From: Virgibacillus_F sp049310925
Lineage (GTDB): Bacteria; Bacillota; Bacilli; Bacillales; Amphibacillaceae
Direction: 5' to 3'
Assembly: GCF_049310925.1 (NCBI RefSeq)
Contig: NZ_JBMERP010000006.1
Location: 36,990-100,989, forward strand
DNA length: 64,000 nucleotides
A program made the translations under genes and the position numbers. Positions 43,892 through 52,398 of this stretch are shown piece after piece (the first letter of the stretch is position 1; every line of letters starts with the position of its first letter). The notes beneath the pieces were generated by a model. It saw only the letters and a program-made list of their open reading frames with translations, ran no database searches and was not told the origin of the DNA.

Positions 43892-43965
43892 ATAAAAATT
43901 GTTCCTATTTTTAAATGGCTTTGCTATACTGAAGATAACATATGATTTAAAAGGAGTTTCTCAAT

Positions 43966-44202
43966 ATGCGAATTATTGCAGTATTATTTCTTGTCATTCC
44001 AGGAATTATTTCTGCTTATGGAATTAAATTGATGCGTGATTCATTATTTGATGATTTATATCCTCTATTTTTTCACGTGGGAGTCCAATTTTTTATTGGA
44101 TTTATTTTTTTAGTGGGCGGTATTGCTTTTATAGGAGGTTTTATTGTACATCGAGACAGAAAACGTCAATACGACACAAAAAACACAAATATGAAAAGTT
44201 AA
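43966..44202 (+). CDS. yqzF: DUF2627 membrane protein YqzF
   Basis: A 78-residue protein with two membrane segments (about residues 2-20 and 38-62) separated by the conserved MRDSLFDDLYPLFFHVG, and a basic tail HRDRKRQ. This is the DUF2627/YqzF pattern, found in many Bacillus genomes between bkdR and spo0A, as here. AAGGAG precedes the ATG. Its role is unknown. Confidence 0.85.
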   Translation: MRIIAVLFLVIPGIISAYGIKLMRDSLFDDLYPLFFHVGVQFFIGFIFLVGGIAFIGGFIVHRDRKRQYDTKNTNMKS

Positions 44203-44204
44203 CT

Positions 44205-44242
44205 AAAATGATGGTCCTATAATTACATAGAACCATCATTTT
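44205..44242. terminator. Bidirectional terminator between yqzF and spo0A
   Basis: AAAATGATGGTCCTAT / ATAGAACCATCATTTT form a 16-bp stem with one mismatch and a 6-nt loop, between convergent genes. Confidence 0.88.
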
Positions 44243-44248
44243 TTCATA

Positions 44249-45040
44249 TTAACTTACTTTATGTTCTAACCTTAATCGGTCAGCAACCATTGCGATGAAC
44301 TCTGAATTTGTCGGTTTTGCTTTTGAGACACTAATTGTATAGCCAAATAACTCTGAAATGGAGTCGATATTACCTCTACTCCATGCAACCTCTATTGCAT
44401 GTCTTATTGCACGCTCTACTCTTGACGCGGTAGTGTTGAATTTTTTTGCAATATCAGGATAGAGCACTTTTGTAATTGATCCAAGCAACTCAATGTCATT
44501 GTAAACCATGGTAATTGCTTCTCGTAAATACATATATCCTTTTATGTGTGCTGGCACACCAATTTCATGAATTATATTCGTAATATTTGCTTCTAGATCT
44601 TTCTTTTGTTTCCCTTTTCTGTTGGTACTATTATTTAGTTGTGACGGTTTATTATTTCTGCCTTGCACCTGCTGAATTTGATCAGCTAAGTTATCTAAAT
44701 CAAAAGGTTTTAATATAAAATAGGCAGCACCCAGATCAACTGCTTTTTTCATTACTTCTTCTTGTCCAAAGGCCGTTAGCATAATTACATTTGGATATTT
44801 TGCTCTTTCTGACCTTCGAATAGATTGTAGAACAGCTAACCCGTCAACATGGGGCATAATTATATCTAAAATTAATACGTCTGGCTCTAATTCCTCAAGC
44901 ATTTCTAAGCAGTCTCTTCCGTTATTTGCAGTTCCAATAACCTCTATATCATCCTGACCATCGAAATACTCCTCCATAACCTGAACCAATTCCCGATTGT
45001 CATCAACTAAACACACTGATATTTTCTTTGCCTTTTCCAC
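44249..45040 (-). CDS. spo0A: Sporulation master regulator Spo0A
   Basis: Response regulator of 263 residues. The receiver domain has the acidic pair at 13-14 (VCLVDDNRE), the phosphorylated Asp59 in VLILDIIMPHVDG, and the conserved Lys in ILKPFD. A hinge of about 25 residues leads to the DNA-binding domain, whose recognition helix region is RVERAIRHAIEVAWSRGN. The GTG at 45040 is the start: GGGAGG precedes it, and the open frame upstream is unlike the family. Two 0A boxes and a sigma-H-like promoter lie upstream, so autoregulation is likely. Confidence 0.97.
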   Translation of the reverse strand: MEKAKKISVCLVDDNRELVQVMEEYFDGQDDIEVIGTANNGRDCLEMLEELEPDVLILDIIMPHVDGLAVLQSIRRSERAKYPNVIMLTAFGQEEVMKKAVDLGAAYFILKPFDLDNLADQIQQVQGRNNKPSQLNNSTNRKGKQKKDLEANITNIIHEIGVPAHIKGYMYLREAITMVYNDIELLGSITKVLYPDIAKKFNTTASRVERAIRHAIEVAWSRGNIDSISELFGYTISVSKAKPTNSEFIAMVADRLRLEHKVS

Positions 45041-45084
45041 TTTGTTTCCTCCCTTATGTAATTTAAACATTTCCCACGCTATAC

Positions 45085-45109
45085 TTTCGACATGAATTCC
45101 GCATATCCT
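45085..45109 (-). promoter_or_regulatory. spo0A: Candidate sigma-H promoter with 0A box for spo0A
   Basis: On the minus strand AGGATAT (45109-45103) resembles the sigma-H -35 motif AGGAWWT, and the perfect 0A-box core TGTCGAAA (45092-45085) lies in the -10 region. The GAAA in place of GAAT weakens the -10 match. Confidence 0.5.
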
Positions 45110-45216
45110 TCTTTAAAGGAAAAAAACTTTATTTTTTTTAAACTTTTCTTTATTTTCCTTAGTTTTTCTTCAGTATTCTATTGTATATGATAAAAAATGA
45201 CAAATTACAGTTGCGT

Positions 45217-45224
45217 TTGTCGAA
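45217..45224 (+). promoter_or_regulatory. 0A box upstream of spo0A
   Basis: TTGTCGAA is an exact Spo0A box. It lies about 180 bp upstream of the spo0A start, beside the spoIVB terminator. Confidence 0.5.
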
Positions 45225-45229
45225 AAATA

Positions 45230-45279
45230 AAACGAAAACAGTTTGCACCAGAAATATCTGATGCAAACTGTTTTCGTTT
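45230..45279. terminator. spoIVB: Strong terminator of spoIVB
   Basis: A perfect 18-bp stem (AAACGAAAACAGTTTGCA / TGCAAACTGTTTTCGTTT) with a 14-nt loop. On the minus strand it is followed by TATTTTTC. Confidence 0.9.
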
Positions 45280-46558
45280 AACTAGCTTTTTTCTTTTTGT
45301 CATAAATATTAATACCTGCTTCTTGTAGCATCCATTCGATGTGAACACCATATCCAGACGTTGGGTCGTTAACAAAAACATGTGTAACGGCTCCAATCAC
45401 CTTACCGTTTTGAATGATTGGACTGCCACTCATACCCTGAACAATTCCACCTGTCTTTTCTAATAATTCTTTATCAGTTATCTTAATGATCATGCCCTTT
45501 GTTGCTGGGAATTTTTGTGGGACACTGCTTACAACCTCAACATCGAATTCTTCAACTTTCTCACCTTCAATTACTGTTAAAATTGTTGCAGGACCTTCTT
45601 TTACTTCATGTGATAAAGCTATTGGCATAGGTTTATTAAATTTCCCCTTATCTATACCTTCACTTAATTCACCAAATATACCATATGCACTATTTTTAGT
45701 GATTGTTCCTATTTTAGCTGCATCAGCCATAAATTCAGCTTGTTTTTCACCTGGGGTCCCATTAGTTCCCGGGTCAATTGATGTCACTGTAGAATTAACT
45801 ATTGCTCCATTGTAAATCTCAATTGGTTTTTGTGTATCCATATCAGATATTACATGTCCTAAAGCTCCATACTTTTTGGATTTGGGATGATAAAACGTCA
45901 TGGTCCCTATCCCTGCTGCTGAATCTCTGATATAGAGTCCAATACGAAATTCATCGTCTTTTTCATCCTTTACCGGTGTTAATTCAGTGTGGATTTTGTC
46001 GTCTCCACGCTTAATTGTTACATCTAATGTTTCGTTTGCCTTTCCTGCTTTTTCAACGTACGGTTTAACATCACTCATTTTCTTTATTGAATCCCCATTA
46101 ATTTTTAAAATTATGTCACCGACCTTAATGTTTGCTTCTTCCCCTGGCGACGATTTATTTGTCCCGGTAATTCGATGATGACCAACCACAAGTACACCTA
46201 CTGTATGAAGTTGTACACCTATAGATTGACCACCAGGAACCACTTTAAAATCTTCTAAAACATTTACGTCAACTTTCTTAATTGGAATACCAGCAACTGA
46301 ATAGAGAAGTTGTTCATTCCCTGCCGACATCTTTTTAAAATCATTGGAACTTATCGCCTGTATTGCTTCCTCTTTATTGGATTCGATGTTAACCGATTTC
46401 CCCAAACTTGGAACAGCAATTGGTGAATTATTGTTGAAGGTGACAATAGTATTGGGAATAGAAAGGTAATTCTGTACTGGTGTATAAAAAGGCGCCATTA
46501 TTAGCGCAACGAAAAGCAAAAACCCTAGCCATACTCTGATGTTTTTTCTAGACTTCAA
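45278..46558 (-). CDS. spoIVB: Stage IV sporulation serine peptidase SpoIVB
   Basis: A 426-residue peptidase secreted by the forespore that triggers pro-sigma-K processing. Domain order: N-terminal membrane anchor (VWLGFLLFVALIMAPF), a PDZ domain at about 125-200 (VGVLVVGHHRI ... GDIILKINGDSIK), then a chymotrypsin-like S55 domain with the catalytic His in YGALGHVISD and Ser in VQGMSGSPIIQNG. Start is TTG with GGAGAG upstream; no ATG precedes the anchor. It lies between recN and spo0A, as in B. subtilis. Confidence 0.96.
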   Translation of the reverse strand: MKSRKNIRVWLGFLLFVALIMAPFYTPVQNYLSIPNTIVTFNNNSPIAVPSLGKSVNIESNKEEAIQAISSNDFKKMSAGNEQLLYSVAGIPIKKVDVNVLEDFKVVPGGQSIGVQLHTVGVLVVGHHRITGTNKSSPGEEANIKVGDIILKINGDSIKKMSDVKPYVEKAGKANETLDVTIKRGDDKIHTELTPVKDEKDDEFRIGLYIRDSAAGIGTMTFYHPKSKKYGALGHVISDMDTQKPIEIYNGAIVNSTVTSIDPGTNGTPGEKQAEFMADAAKIGTITKNSAYGIFGELSEGIDKGKFNKPMPIALSHEVKEGPATILTVIEGEKVEEFDVEVVSSVPQKFPATKGMIIKITDKELLEKTGGIVQGMSGSPIIQNGKVIGAVTHVFVNDPTSGYGVHIEWMLQEAGINIYDKKKKAS

Positions 46559-46870
46559 TCATTCCACTCTCCTCATGTTCCTAACCCCAATCTTTTGTCT
46601 GTACTTCTAATTTGACCGAACAAGGGTGTTTTTAAACTGGTTAATAATAAGTAAACATGTGTATCATTACCTATAAAATTATTGCATAGAGGAATTGTAA
46701 ATAAATCTGATTTTTTTGGATATACTTTTTAAAAGAAATGAAGTTAAAAAAATACAGGCGTACCGTTCGACATGTACGCACAGTTTTAATCGAACATCCT
46801 TGCTTTAGTTGCTGGACGACCAACGTATTACGGTTGCTGGATCGCCATTTTATTTATTACTGAAAAATAA
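46559..46870. other. recN-spoIVB intergenic region
   Basis: No gene seen. It must hold the forespore promoter of spoIVB, but no convincing sigma-F/sigma-G match was found. It contains the inverted repeat GCGTAC/GTACGC (about 46758-46779), which includes the 0A-box core TGTCGAA on the minus strand, and an imperfect direct repeat GTTGCTGGACGACC / GTTGCTGGATCGCC (about 46809-46853). Confidence 0.5.
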
Positions 46871-46900
46871 AAAAACCAGATAGCTTATCATCTGGTTTTT
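46871..46900 (-). terminator. recN: Terminator of recN
   Basis: AAACCAGAT / ATCTGGTTT stem with an 8-nt loop, followed on the minus strand by a T-rich tract. Confidence 0.85.
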
Positions 46901-46916
46901 ACCTCACTCTTATCCA

Positions 46917-48644
46917 TTAAAAACTTTGTTTTATAGTAGCAGCCAACTCAAGCATTTCATTTGCGTGCTCTTTGGCTATATCCGTTAATTTAGCCCCAGT
47001 AATCATCCGACTTAATTCATCTATTTTTTCATCTTTTGAAAGTTCCTTAACGAAAGTAATCGTTCTGTTTTTCTTTTCTTCTTTCTCAATTAAATTATGT
47101 GTGTCTGCCATAGCTGCAACTTGTGGTAAGTGTGTAATACACAGGACTTGAGACTGGTGTGATACATGAACGATCTTTTCTGCGATAGCCTGAGCGACAC
47201 GCCCACTTACTCCGGTATCCACTTCATCAAATATGACACTTGTTACACCCTGGTGTTTTGCGAATATTTTTTTCAAGGCTAACATAATCCTGGAAAGCTC
47301 TCCACCAGATGCAATCTTGCTTAATTCCTTAAGAGGTTCACCTGTATTTGTTGATATTAAAAAAGTAACATAATCAATTCCATTTTTATGTAACTTTAAC
47401 GGAGGAACAGATTTGTCATTAATTGATTCCAGTTCCTCTTTGGTTAAAAAATCAATTGAAAATTTAGCTTTCTCTAAATACAAATCCTTTAATTCATAAT
47501 GAATTTCCTTTGTTAACTCTTTTGCAGCTTTAGCTCTAATGTCATGTAGTTGCTCTGCTTCCAAGTAGGTATCTTGTCGCGTCTCATTAATTTGATTTTG
47601 TAATTTTGACAAATGAGAATCCTTATTCGTTATTTCTTCTATTTCTTCCTGAATTTTACCTGTATATTCAATTATTTCATTTACTGTTGTACCATACTTT
47701 TTCTTTAACCTGCTAATTTCACTTAACCTTGTTTCAATTTCATTTAACCGTGCAGGTTCATGTTGCAGCGTATCGCTGTAATTACGCAGATCAAACGACA
47801 GTTCTTCAACCATATAAAACTGATTGGCAAGCTCTTCAGCTTTTTCTGCTATAAACGGGTCATAATGCTTGTTATTTTCCAGTGCCTGAAGCGCAGTACT
47901 AAGCCATTCGATACCTTTTTGTTCACCGTATAAGGCGTTATAGGAATCCTGAAGACTTTTATGCACACGGTCGAAATTGGCCAGATTTTTTCGTTCCTCT
48001 TCTAGTATCTCATCTTCATTTGGTTCTAAATTCGCTTGTTCTAATTCATCCAGTTGAAACGTTAAAAGATCTAAACGATGAGCCATTTCCTGTTCATTTT
48101 CACTAAGTTCTTTATGTCTTTTTATAAGTGTTTGTAATCTATCGTATAGTTTATGGTATTCAAATTTTGCGCGACTAATTTGCTCAGCATCATATAAATC
48201 AAGTAAATCAATATGATTATCTGGTTCCATTAAGCCTTGAGTCTCATGCTGGCTATGTATATCTATTAACGTTTTCCCAAACTCCTTAAGAATTGCCAAC
48301 GTGACTAATTTACCATTTACACGACAAATACTTTTGCCACCAGAAGTTATTGTTCGCTGCAGGACAATCATGTTATCTGAAATTTCGATTCCATATTCCT
48401 TTCCCGCGTTATAAATCGAATGCTCCTTATTGTCGATTGAAAAGAGACCTTCTATTTCAGCCTTCGTTGTATCATGTCTCACAAATTCAACCGATCCTCG
48501 CCCTCCAGCTAATAACTGTAGTGCGTCGATAATAATCGATTTCCCTGCTCCTGTTTCTCCAGTTAGGACAGTCAGCCCTTCATTAAATGTTAAGGATAGT
48601 TCATCAATGATCGCGAAGTCACGAATAGATAATTCTGTTAACAT
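46917..48644 (-). CDS. recN: DNA repair ATPase RecN
   Basis: SMC-like double-strand-break repair protein of 575 residues. Walker A is GETGAGKS near residue 32; a long coiled-coil centre (about 150-370) contains many Glu/Lys heptads; the ABC signature is KIASGGELSRIMLALK and Walker B TSVIFDEVDTGVSG. The ATG at 48644 follows GGGGTGA; the open frame extends four codons further to a GTG. It lies 23 bp downstream of ahrC. Confidence 0.96.
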   Translation of the reverse strand: MLTELSIRDFAIIDELSLTFNEGLTVLTGETGAGKSIIIDALQLLAGGRGSVEFVRHDTTKAEIEGLFSIDNKEHSIYNAGKEYGIEISDNMIVLQRTITSGGKSICRVNGKLVTLAILKEFGKTLIDIHSQHETQGLMEPDNHIDLLDLYDAEQISRAKFEYHKLYDRLQTLIKRHKELSENEQEMAHRLDLLTFQLDELEQANLEPNEDEILEEERKNLANFDRVHKSLQDSYNALYGEQKGIEWLSTALQALENNKHYDPFIAEKAEELANQFYMVEELSFDLRNYSDTLQHEPARLNEIETRLSEISRLKKKYGTTVNEIIEYTGKIQEEIEEITNKDSHLSKLQNQINETRQDTYLEAEQLHDIRAKAAKELTKEIHYELKDLYLEKAKFSIDFLTKEELESINDKSVPPLKLHKNGIDYVTFLISTNTGEPLKELSKIASGGELSRIMLALKKIFAKHQGVTSVIFDEVDTGVSGRVAQAIAEKIVHVSHQSQVLCITHLPQVAAMADTHNLIEKEEKKNRTITFVKELSKDEKIDELSRMITGAKLTDIAKEHANEMLELAATIKQSF

Positions 48645-48667
48645 AACACCAATCACCCCACATAAAT

Positions 48668-49117
48668 TTACAACATATTTAAAAATCGCTCTTTAATTAA
48701 TAGTGAGTCTTGTTCATTTTTGCATATAATCATACACGTGTCATCGCCGCAAATTGTACCCATTATTTCATGCCATTCCAAATGGTCAATTAGTACTCCT
48801 ACTGCTTGTGCATTACCAGGAAGTGTTTTTAATACGATAAAGTGACTGGCATGGTCAATTTTAACAAATGTATCGCGTATCAGTCGCTTTAATTTATCAG
48901 AGGGGTTGAATCGATGATCAGAAGGCAGACTATATTTATAATTCCCCCTTGGAGTTGGTACTTTTACTAAACACAATTCATTAATGTCCCTAGACACTGT
49001 TTTTTGTGTAACACTGAAACCTAAATTTTTAAGCTTATCCACCAGTTCGTCTTGTGTTTCAATTTCCTGAACCGCGATTATTTCGCGAATTTTAATTTGC
49101 CGTTGTGTTTTACTCAT
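48668..49117 (-). CDS. ahrC: Arginine repressor/activator AhrC (ArgR)
   Basis: A 149-residue ArgR-family regulator. The winged helix-turn-helix (QDELVDKLKNLGFSVTQKT, then VSRDI) is N-terminal; the C-terminal hexamerisation and arginine-binding domain has LPGNAQAVGVLIDHLEW and GTICGDDTCMIICK, the acidic pair that binds arginine. It represses arginine synthesis and activates catabolism. The yqxC-ahrC-recN order is kept as in B. subtilis. Confidence 0.95.
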   Translation of the reverse strand: MSKTQRQIKIREIIAVQEIETQDELVDKLKNLGFSVTQKTVSRDINELCLVKVPTPRGNYKYSLPSDHRFNPSDKLKRLIRDTFVKIDHASHFIVLKTLPGNAQAVGVLIDHLEWHEIMGTICGDDTCMIICKNEQDSLLIKERFLNML

Positions 49118-49156
49118 TAGATTACAATCCCCCTAGCAACTTAAGAAAAAGCCCAT

Positions 49157-49987
49157 TTATTGATTTTTGAGTGCTTTAAAGTTAGCATGTGCTTCATCTA
49201 CAACTGCATTTAGGAAGGAAGGATCAGGAGAAATTGACTTTTCCTGTTGATCTTGCCAACTAAAGTGAGCGAGAAATTCAATATTTCCGTCGCCACCTGT
49301 GATTGGAGAATAGGTCAGTGCACGCAGTTGATAGCCCCCGTCTAAAGCAAATCGGATGACCTTTTCCAAAACATGTAGGTGTGTAGCTTTTTCTCTCACA
49401 ATTCCTTTTTTTCCAACTTGTTCTCGTCCTGCCTCAAACTGCGGTTTAATTAATGCTACTATGTCACTGTTTTGTTCCAGCAAATTTTTCAATACCGGTA
49501 AAATTAATTTTAAAGATATAAATGAAACATCAATAGTCGCAATATTAGGAACGCCATGTTGAAGCATATCAGGGGTGACATATCTAAAATTTGTTCGTTC
49601 CATAACAACTACACGTTCATCATTCCTCAATTTCCAGTCCAACTGATTATACCCAACATCAACAGCATAGCATTTTACCGCTCCATTTTGGAGGGCGCAA
49701 TCGGTAAACCCACCTGTGGAGGATCCAACGTCAACCATTGTTTTATTAGTCAAATCTATGTTAAACACATTTAGGGCTTTCTCGAGTTTTAGACCACCCC
49801 TGCCAACATAAGGTATTAATTTCCCTTTAACTGTTAGCGGAATATCCTCTTCCACTTTAACACCAGGTTTGTCCAATCTAACTTGTTCTGAAAATACAAG
49901 ACCTGCCATAATCGACCGCTTGGCTTTTTCCCGTGTTTCCATTAAATTTCGTTCAACAAGCACTATGTCTAATCGCTTTTTAGCCAT
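49157..49987 (-). CDS. yqxC: rRNA methyltransferase/hemolysin-like TlyA (YqxC)
   Basis: A 276-residue protein with an N-terminal S4 RNA-binding domain (MAKKRLDIVLVERNLMETRE, about 1-60) and an FtsJ-like SAM-dependent methyltransferase domain: VDVGSSTGGFTDCALQNGA is the SAM site and LIKPQFEAGREQVGKKG holds the catalytic Lys motif. TlyA proteins methylate 2'-O positions in 16S/23S rRNA. It follows oapA by 15 bp. In many relatives dxs stands directly upstream; here it does not. Confidence 0.93.
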   Translation of the reverse strand: MAKKRLDIVLVERNLMETREKAKRSIMAGLVFSEQVRLDKPGVKVEEDIPLTVKGKLIPYVGRGGLKLEKALNVFNIDLTNKTMVDVGSSTGGFTDCALQNGAVKCYAVDVGYNQLDWKLRNDERVVVMERTNFRYVTPDMLQHGVPNIATIDVSFISLKLILPVLKNLLEQNSDIVALIKPQFEAGREQVGKKGIVREKATHLHVLEKVIRFALDGGYQLRALTYSPITGGDGNIEFLAHFSWQDQQEKSISPDPSFLNAVVDEAHANFKALKNQ

Positions 49988-50002
49988 TCTCTAAATCCTT
50001 CT

Positions 50003-50602
50003 CTATTTGATTTTATTATTTTTTTTATTATTTTTAGGTAAGACATTTATTTTTAATTTATTCTCTACTACAGCGATTACTTTTCCTGCAAAAAAGATGA
50101 TAGTAGTGGATGCATTTATTGCAAAATATTTTCCTATTGCTTTTCCACCTACTGTTATTGCTGCAACTATACTGGTTAATACAACCGACAACACTATTTG
50201 TAATGTTGAGCCTTCACCTTCTCCAACTAAATCAGCAATCTGCAGAACAACGATGGCTGTAGCAGTCCCACTAACAATTCCGGATATATCCCCGATAACA
50301 TCGTTACAGAAACTCGCAAATTTATCTGCATTACGAATAATTAGAACCGCTTCTTTTGCACCAGGAACTTTTTCAGCTGCCATTGCATGAAATGGTTGTT
50401 CGTTTGCAGCTGTGGAAGCAATTCCAAGCATATCAAATAATACACCGATTATGACTATGACTAGTACAATTAAAAGTCCAACTATCCAAACCACGCCACT
50501 CAAGATAGAAGATGAAACAATTGTAAAAATAGCCGCTAACACAAAAGTGATAACGGCAATGGTTAAACTAAATTTCAGAGATCGTTTTATTTGTGATTTC
50601 AT
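50003..50602 (-). CDS. oapA: OLE-RNA-associated membrane protein OapA
   Basis: A 199-residue membrane protein with four hydrophobic segments (about 10-32, 34-60, 105-125, 135-180). Between them lies the conserved soluble part ASTAANEQPFHAMAAEKVPG, then KEAVLIIRNADKFASFCNDV and IGDISGIVSGTA. Known OapA proteins (BH2780 in Bacillus halodurans) bind OLE RNA and bring it to the membrane. The identification rests on this pattern and on the position immediately downstream of an OLE-like RNA, between ispA and yqxC. GAGGT before the ATG at 50602 fixes the start; the open frame extends four codons further. The C-terminus is Lys/Asn-rich. Confidence 0.85.
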   Translation of the reverse strand: MKSQIKRSLKFSLTIAVITFVLAAIFTIVSSSILSGVVWIVGLLIVLVIVIIGVLFDMLGIASTAANEQPFHAMAAEKVPGAKEAVLIIRNADKFASFCNDVIGDISGIVSGTATAIVVLQIADLVGEGEGSTLQIVLSVVLTSIVAAITVGGKAIGKYFAINASTTIIFFAGKVIAVVENKLKINVLPKNNKKNNKIK

Positions 50603-50648
50603 TCTATACCTCAAACTTATTATGTAAGTAAGGAATGGTCATTTAAAA

Positions 50649-51225
50649 GGTAAAAACTGCGGCTTAGGTCCAGTAGGTTTTCCCAGATAGTTACCCGATG
50701 TTACCATACGGGCGGTTCCCCTTAAAAACTAACTTAACTTTGTCACCAAAAGTTAGACTGGATTACCACTTAGTCCACACTATAATCCCTTTTAAATGTC
50801 AATGAACAGTCTAGGAGATTTCCTCGGCAGTCTTTTTGGCGTTCCCTAGCCTCTTTTGCAGTGAAGATTTCATAGAGATGAAAACTACAAGTCAGTGGCC
50901 TACCGTCTTGCAATCCGAAACTCTAATCCCCTCAATCACCACTCAAGGCAGGCTACGCTACAAGCAAGGTTTCCCTTTCTTACTATGCAGGTTCATACCC
51001 CATTCCATAATGGTCCCTAGGCTTAGTTACCACTACAGTGATGGGCCTCCGCGGTAATAGGGTCAACGCCCACATGCCTTTGTGGATCGCCCTAAAACCT
51101 TAACTCCCAGCACTGACCCAAGGCTGGGCGCCTCAAGCCAACACAAGGAACTTCATCGATATGCCCTTTGGCGGATTTTTAGGCCCGCCTTCAGGAACGG
51201 AAGACCGACTAGAATACTGCACCAT
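50649..51225 (-). ncRNA. ole: OLE RNA (ornate, large, extremophilic)
   Basis: About 580 bases between ispA and oapA with no credible gene but clearly higher G+C than its surroundings and many short inverted repeats on the minus strand, for example GGCGGGCC-TAAAAA-TCCGCC, GGCGCCCAGCC/GGGTCAGTGCTGGG, GGCATGTGGGCG and TTAAGTTAG/CTAACTTTTGG-type pairs. Position is decisive: OLE RNA is known from halophilic, alkaliphilic and anaerobic Bacillota, about 600 nt long, encoded between isoprenoid genes and oapA. It should be co-transcribed with ispA and oapA. The ends given are approximate. Confidence 0.8.
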
Positions 51226-51275
51226 TCCATTTATAAATTTATTATACCATATTATACGCAATTTATCTATATATG

Positions 51276-52160
51276 TTAGTGATTTCGTGTACTGAAATAA
51301 TCAGTAAGCTTCATTAAATAAGAGTTGTCCGCGTTTGCTTGATAAAGTGATTTTTTGGCAAGTTTCACGTATTTTTCTTTTTGTTGAGCTGCACCTTTAT
51401 TTCCTAAGAGTTTTGGATAAGTGCTCTTTTGATTATCTATATCACTACCAACGGGTTTACCAATTACGTCCTGATTTCCTGTTACATCTAAAATATCGTC
51501 CTGCACTTGAAATATTAAACCTAAATAATAAGCAAATTCATCTAAATGTTCCAATTGTTTTTCGGTAGCATTGCCTATGTATGCTCCCGACCTTATTGCA
51601 AATTTGATTAACTCACCTGTCTTAAGAACATGGATTCTTTCGAGTTCTTCTAGGGTTATTTCTCTATTTTCTGCTTCCATATCTAATAATTGCCCAGCAA
51701 CCATCCCTTTAGGACCACTAGATCTCGACAATTCACTAATAAGAAAAACTTTTTGCTTGTCTGTTAGGTGTGGGTCTGTCGCCAGTAGTTCAAAGCTATA
51801 GGTTAAAAGTCCATCCCCAGCCAAAATTGCCGTTGCCTCGTTAAAAGCAATGTGATTGGTTGGTTTACCTCTTCTTATATCGTCATCATCCATTGCTGGT
51901 AAATCATCGTGAATAAGTGAATAGGTGTGAATCATCTCTAACGCTAATGCAGGAGCAATTACTTTCTTTCTATCATTTCCATAAGCATCATAGCTTGCAA
52001 TCAATAAGGTTGGCCTTAGCATTTTCCCTCCAGCTTCAAGTGAGTAAAGCATGGATTCCTTTAAGCTTGCTGGGATGTCTAATTGATTAAACACTTTATT
52101 GAACTCTTCTTGAACAAACAGTTTATTTTCCTCTACAAAAGAATCTAAAGTCGCCTGCAC
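51276..52160 (-). CDS. ispA: Farnesyl diphosphate synthase (geranyltranstransferase)
   Basis: A 294-residue trans-prenyltransferase. The first Asp-rich motif is LIHDDLPAMDDDDIRRG and the second QVQDDILDVTG; GGKMLRPTL precedes the first. It condenses IPP with DMAPP and GPP to farnesyl diphosphate. Start is GTG at 52160, 1 bp after the xseB stop codon, with AGGAGG inside the end of xseB; the frame is open further upstream only within xseB. OLE RNA follows directly. Confidence 0.95.
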   Translation of the reverse strand: MQATLDSFVEENKLFVQEEFNKVFNQLDIPASLKESMLYSLEAGGKMLRPTLLIASYDAYGNDRKKVIAPALALEMIHTYSLIHDDLPAMDDDDIRRGKPTNHIAFNEATAILAGDGLLTYSFELLATDPHLTDKQKVFLISELSRSSGPKGMVAGQLLDMEAENREITLEELERIHVLKTGELIKFAIRSGAYIGNATEKQLEHLDEFAYYLGLIFQVQDDILDVTGNQDVIGKPVGSDIDNQKSTYPKLLGNKGAAQQKEKYVKLAKKSLYQANADNSYLMKLTDYFSTRNH

Positions 52161-52161
52161 G

Positions 52162-52398
52162 TTATTCTTCCTCCTGTAAATCAAAAGGTTTTAATTCACC
52201 TTGTTCATTCATGATTTTTGTCATTTTTTCCTGCACATTAACCAATTTATCATTACATAACTTTGACAACTTCATTCCATCTTGGTAAAAAGTTATTGCT
52301 TTCTCTAATGGAACATCACCTTCTTCTAATTGCTCGACAATTTTTTCCAGATCTTCCATTGCTTCTTCAAAAGAAAGCTCTTTCTTTTCTTCACTCAT
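52162..52398 (-). CDS. xseB: Exodeoxyribonuclease VII small subunit
   Basis: A 78-residue helical protein: SFEEAMEDLEKIVEQLEEGDVPLEKAITFYQDGMKL is the XseB signature. It forms the multimeric stalk on XseA. The ATG overlaps the xseA stop codon in ATGAGTGA (8-bp overlap). Confidence 0.95.
   Translation of the reverse strand: MSEEKKELSFEEAMEDLEKIVEQLEEGDVPLEKAITFYQDGMKLSKLCNDKLVNVQEKMTKIMNEQGELKPFDLQEEE

Noticed and set aside
50836..51279. Two open frames on the plus strand across the OLE region
   Set aside because: They run antisense to the structured RNA, lack ribosome-binding sites and resemble no protein family; G+C-rich RNA genes often leave such frames.
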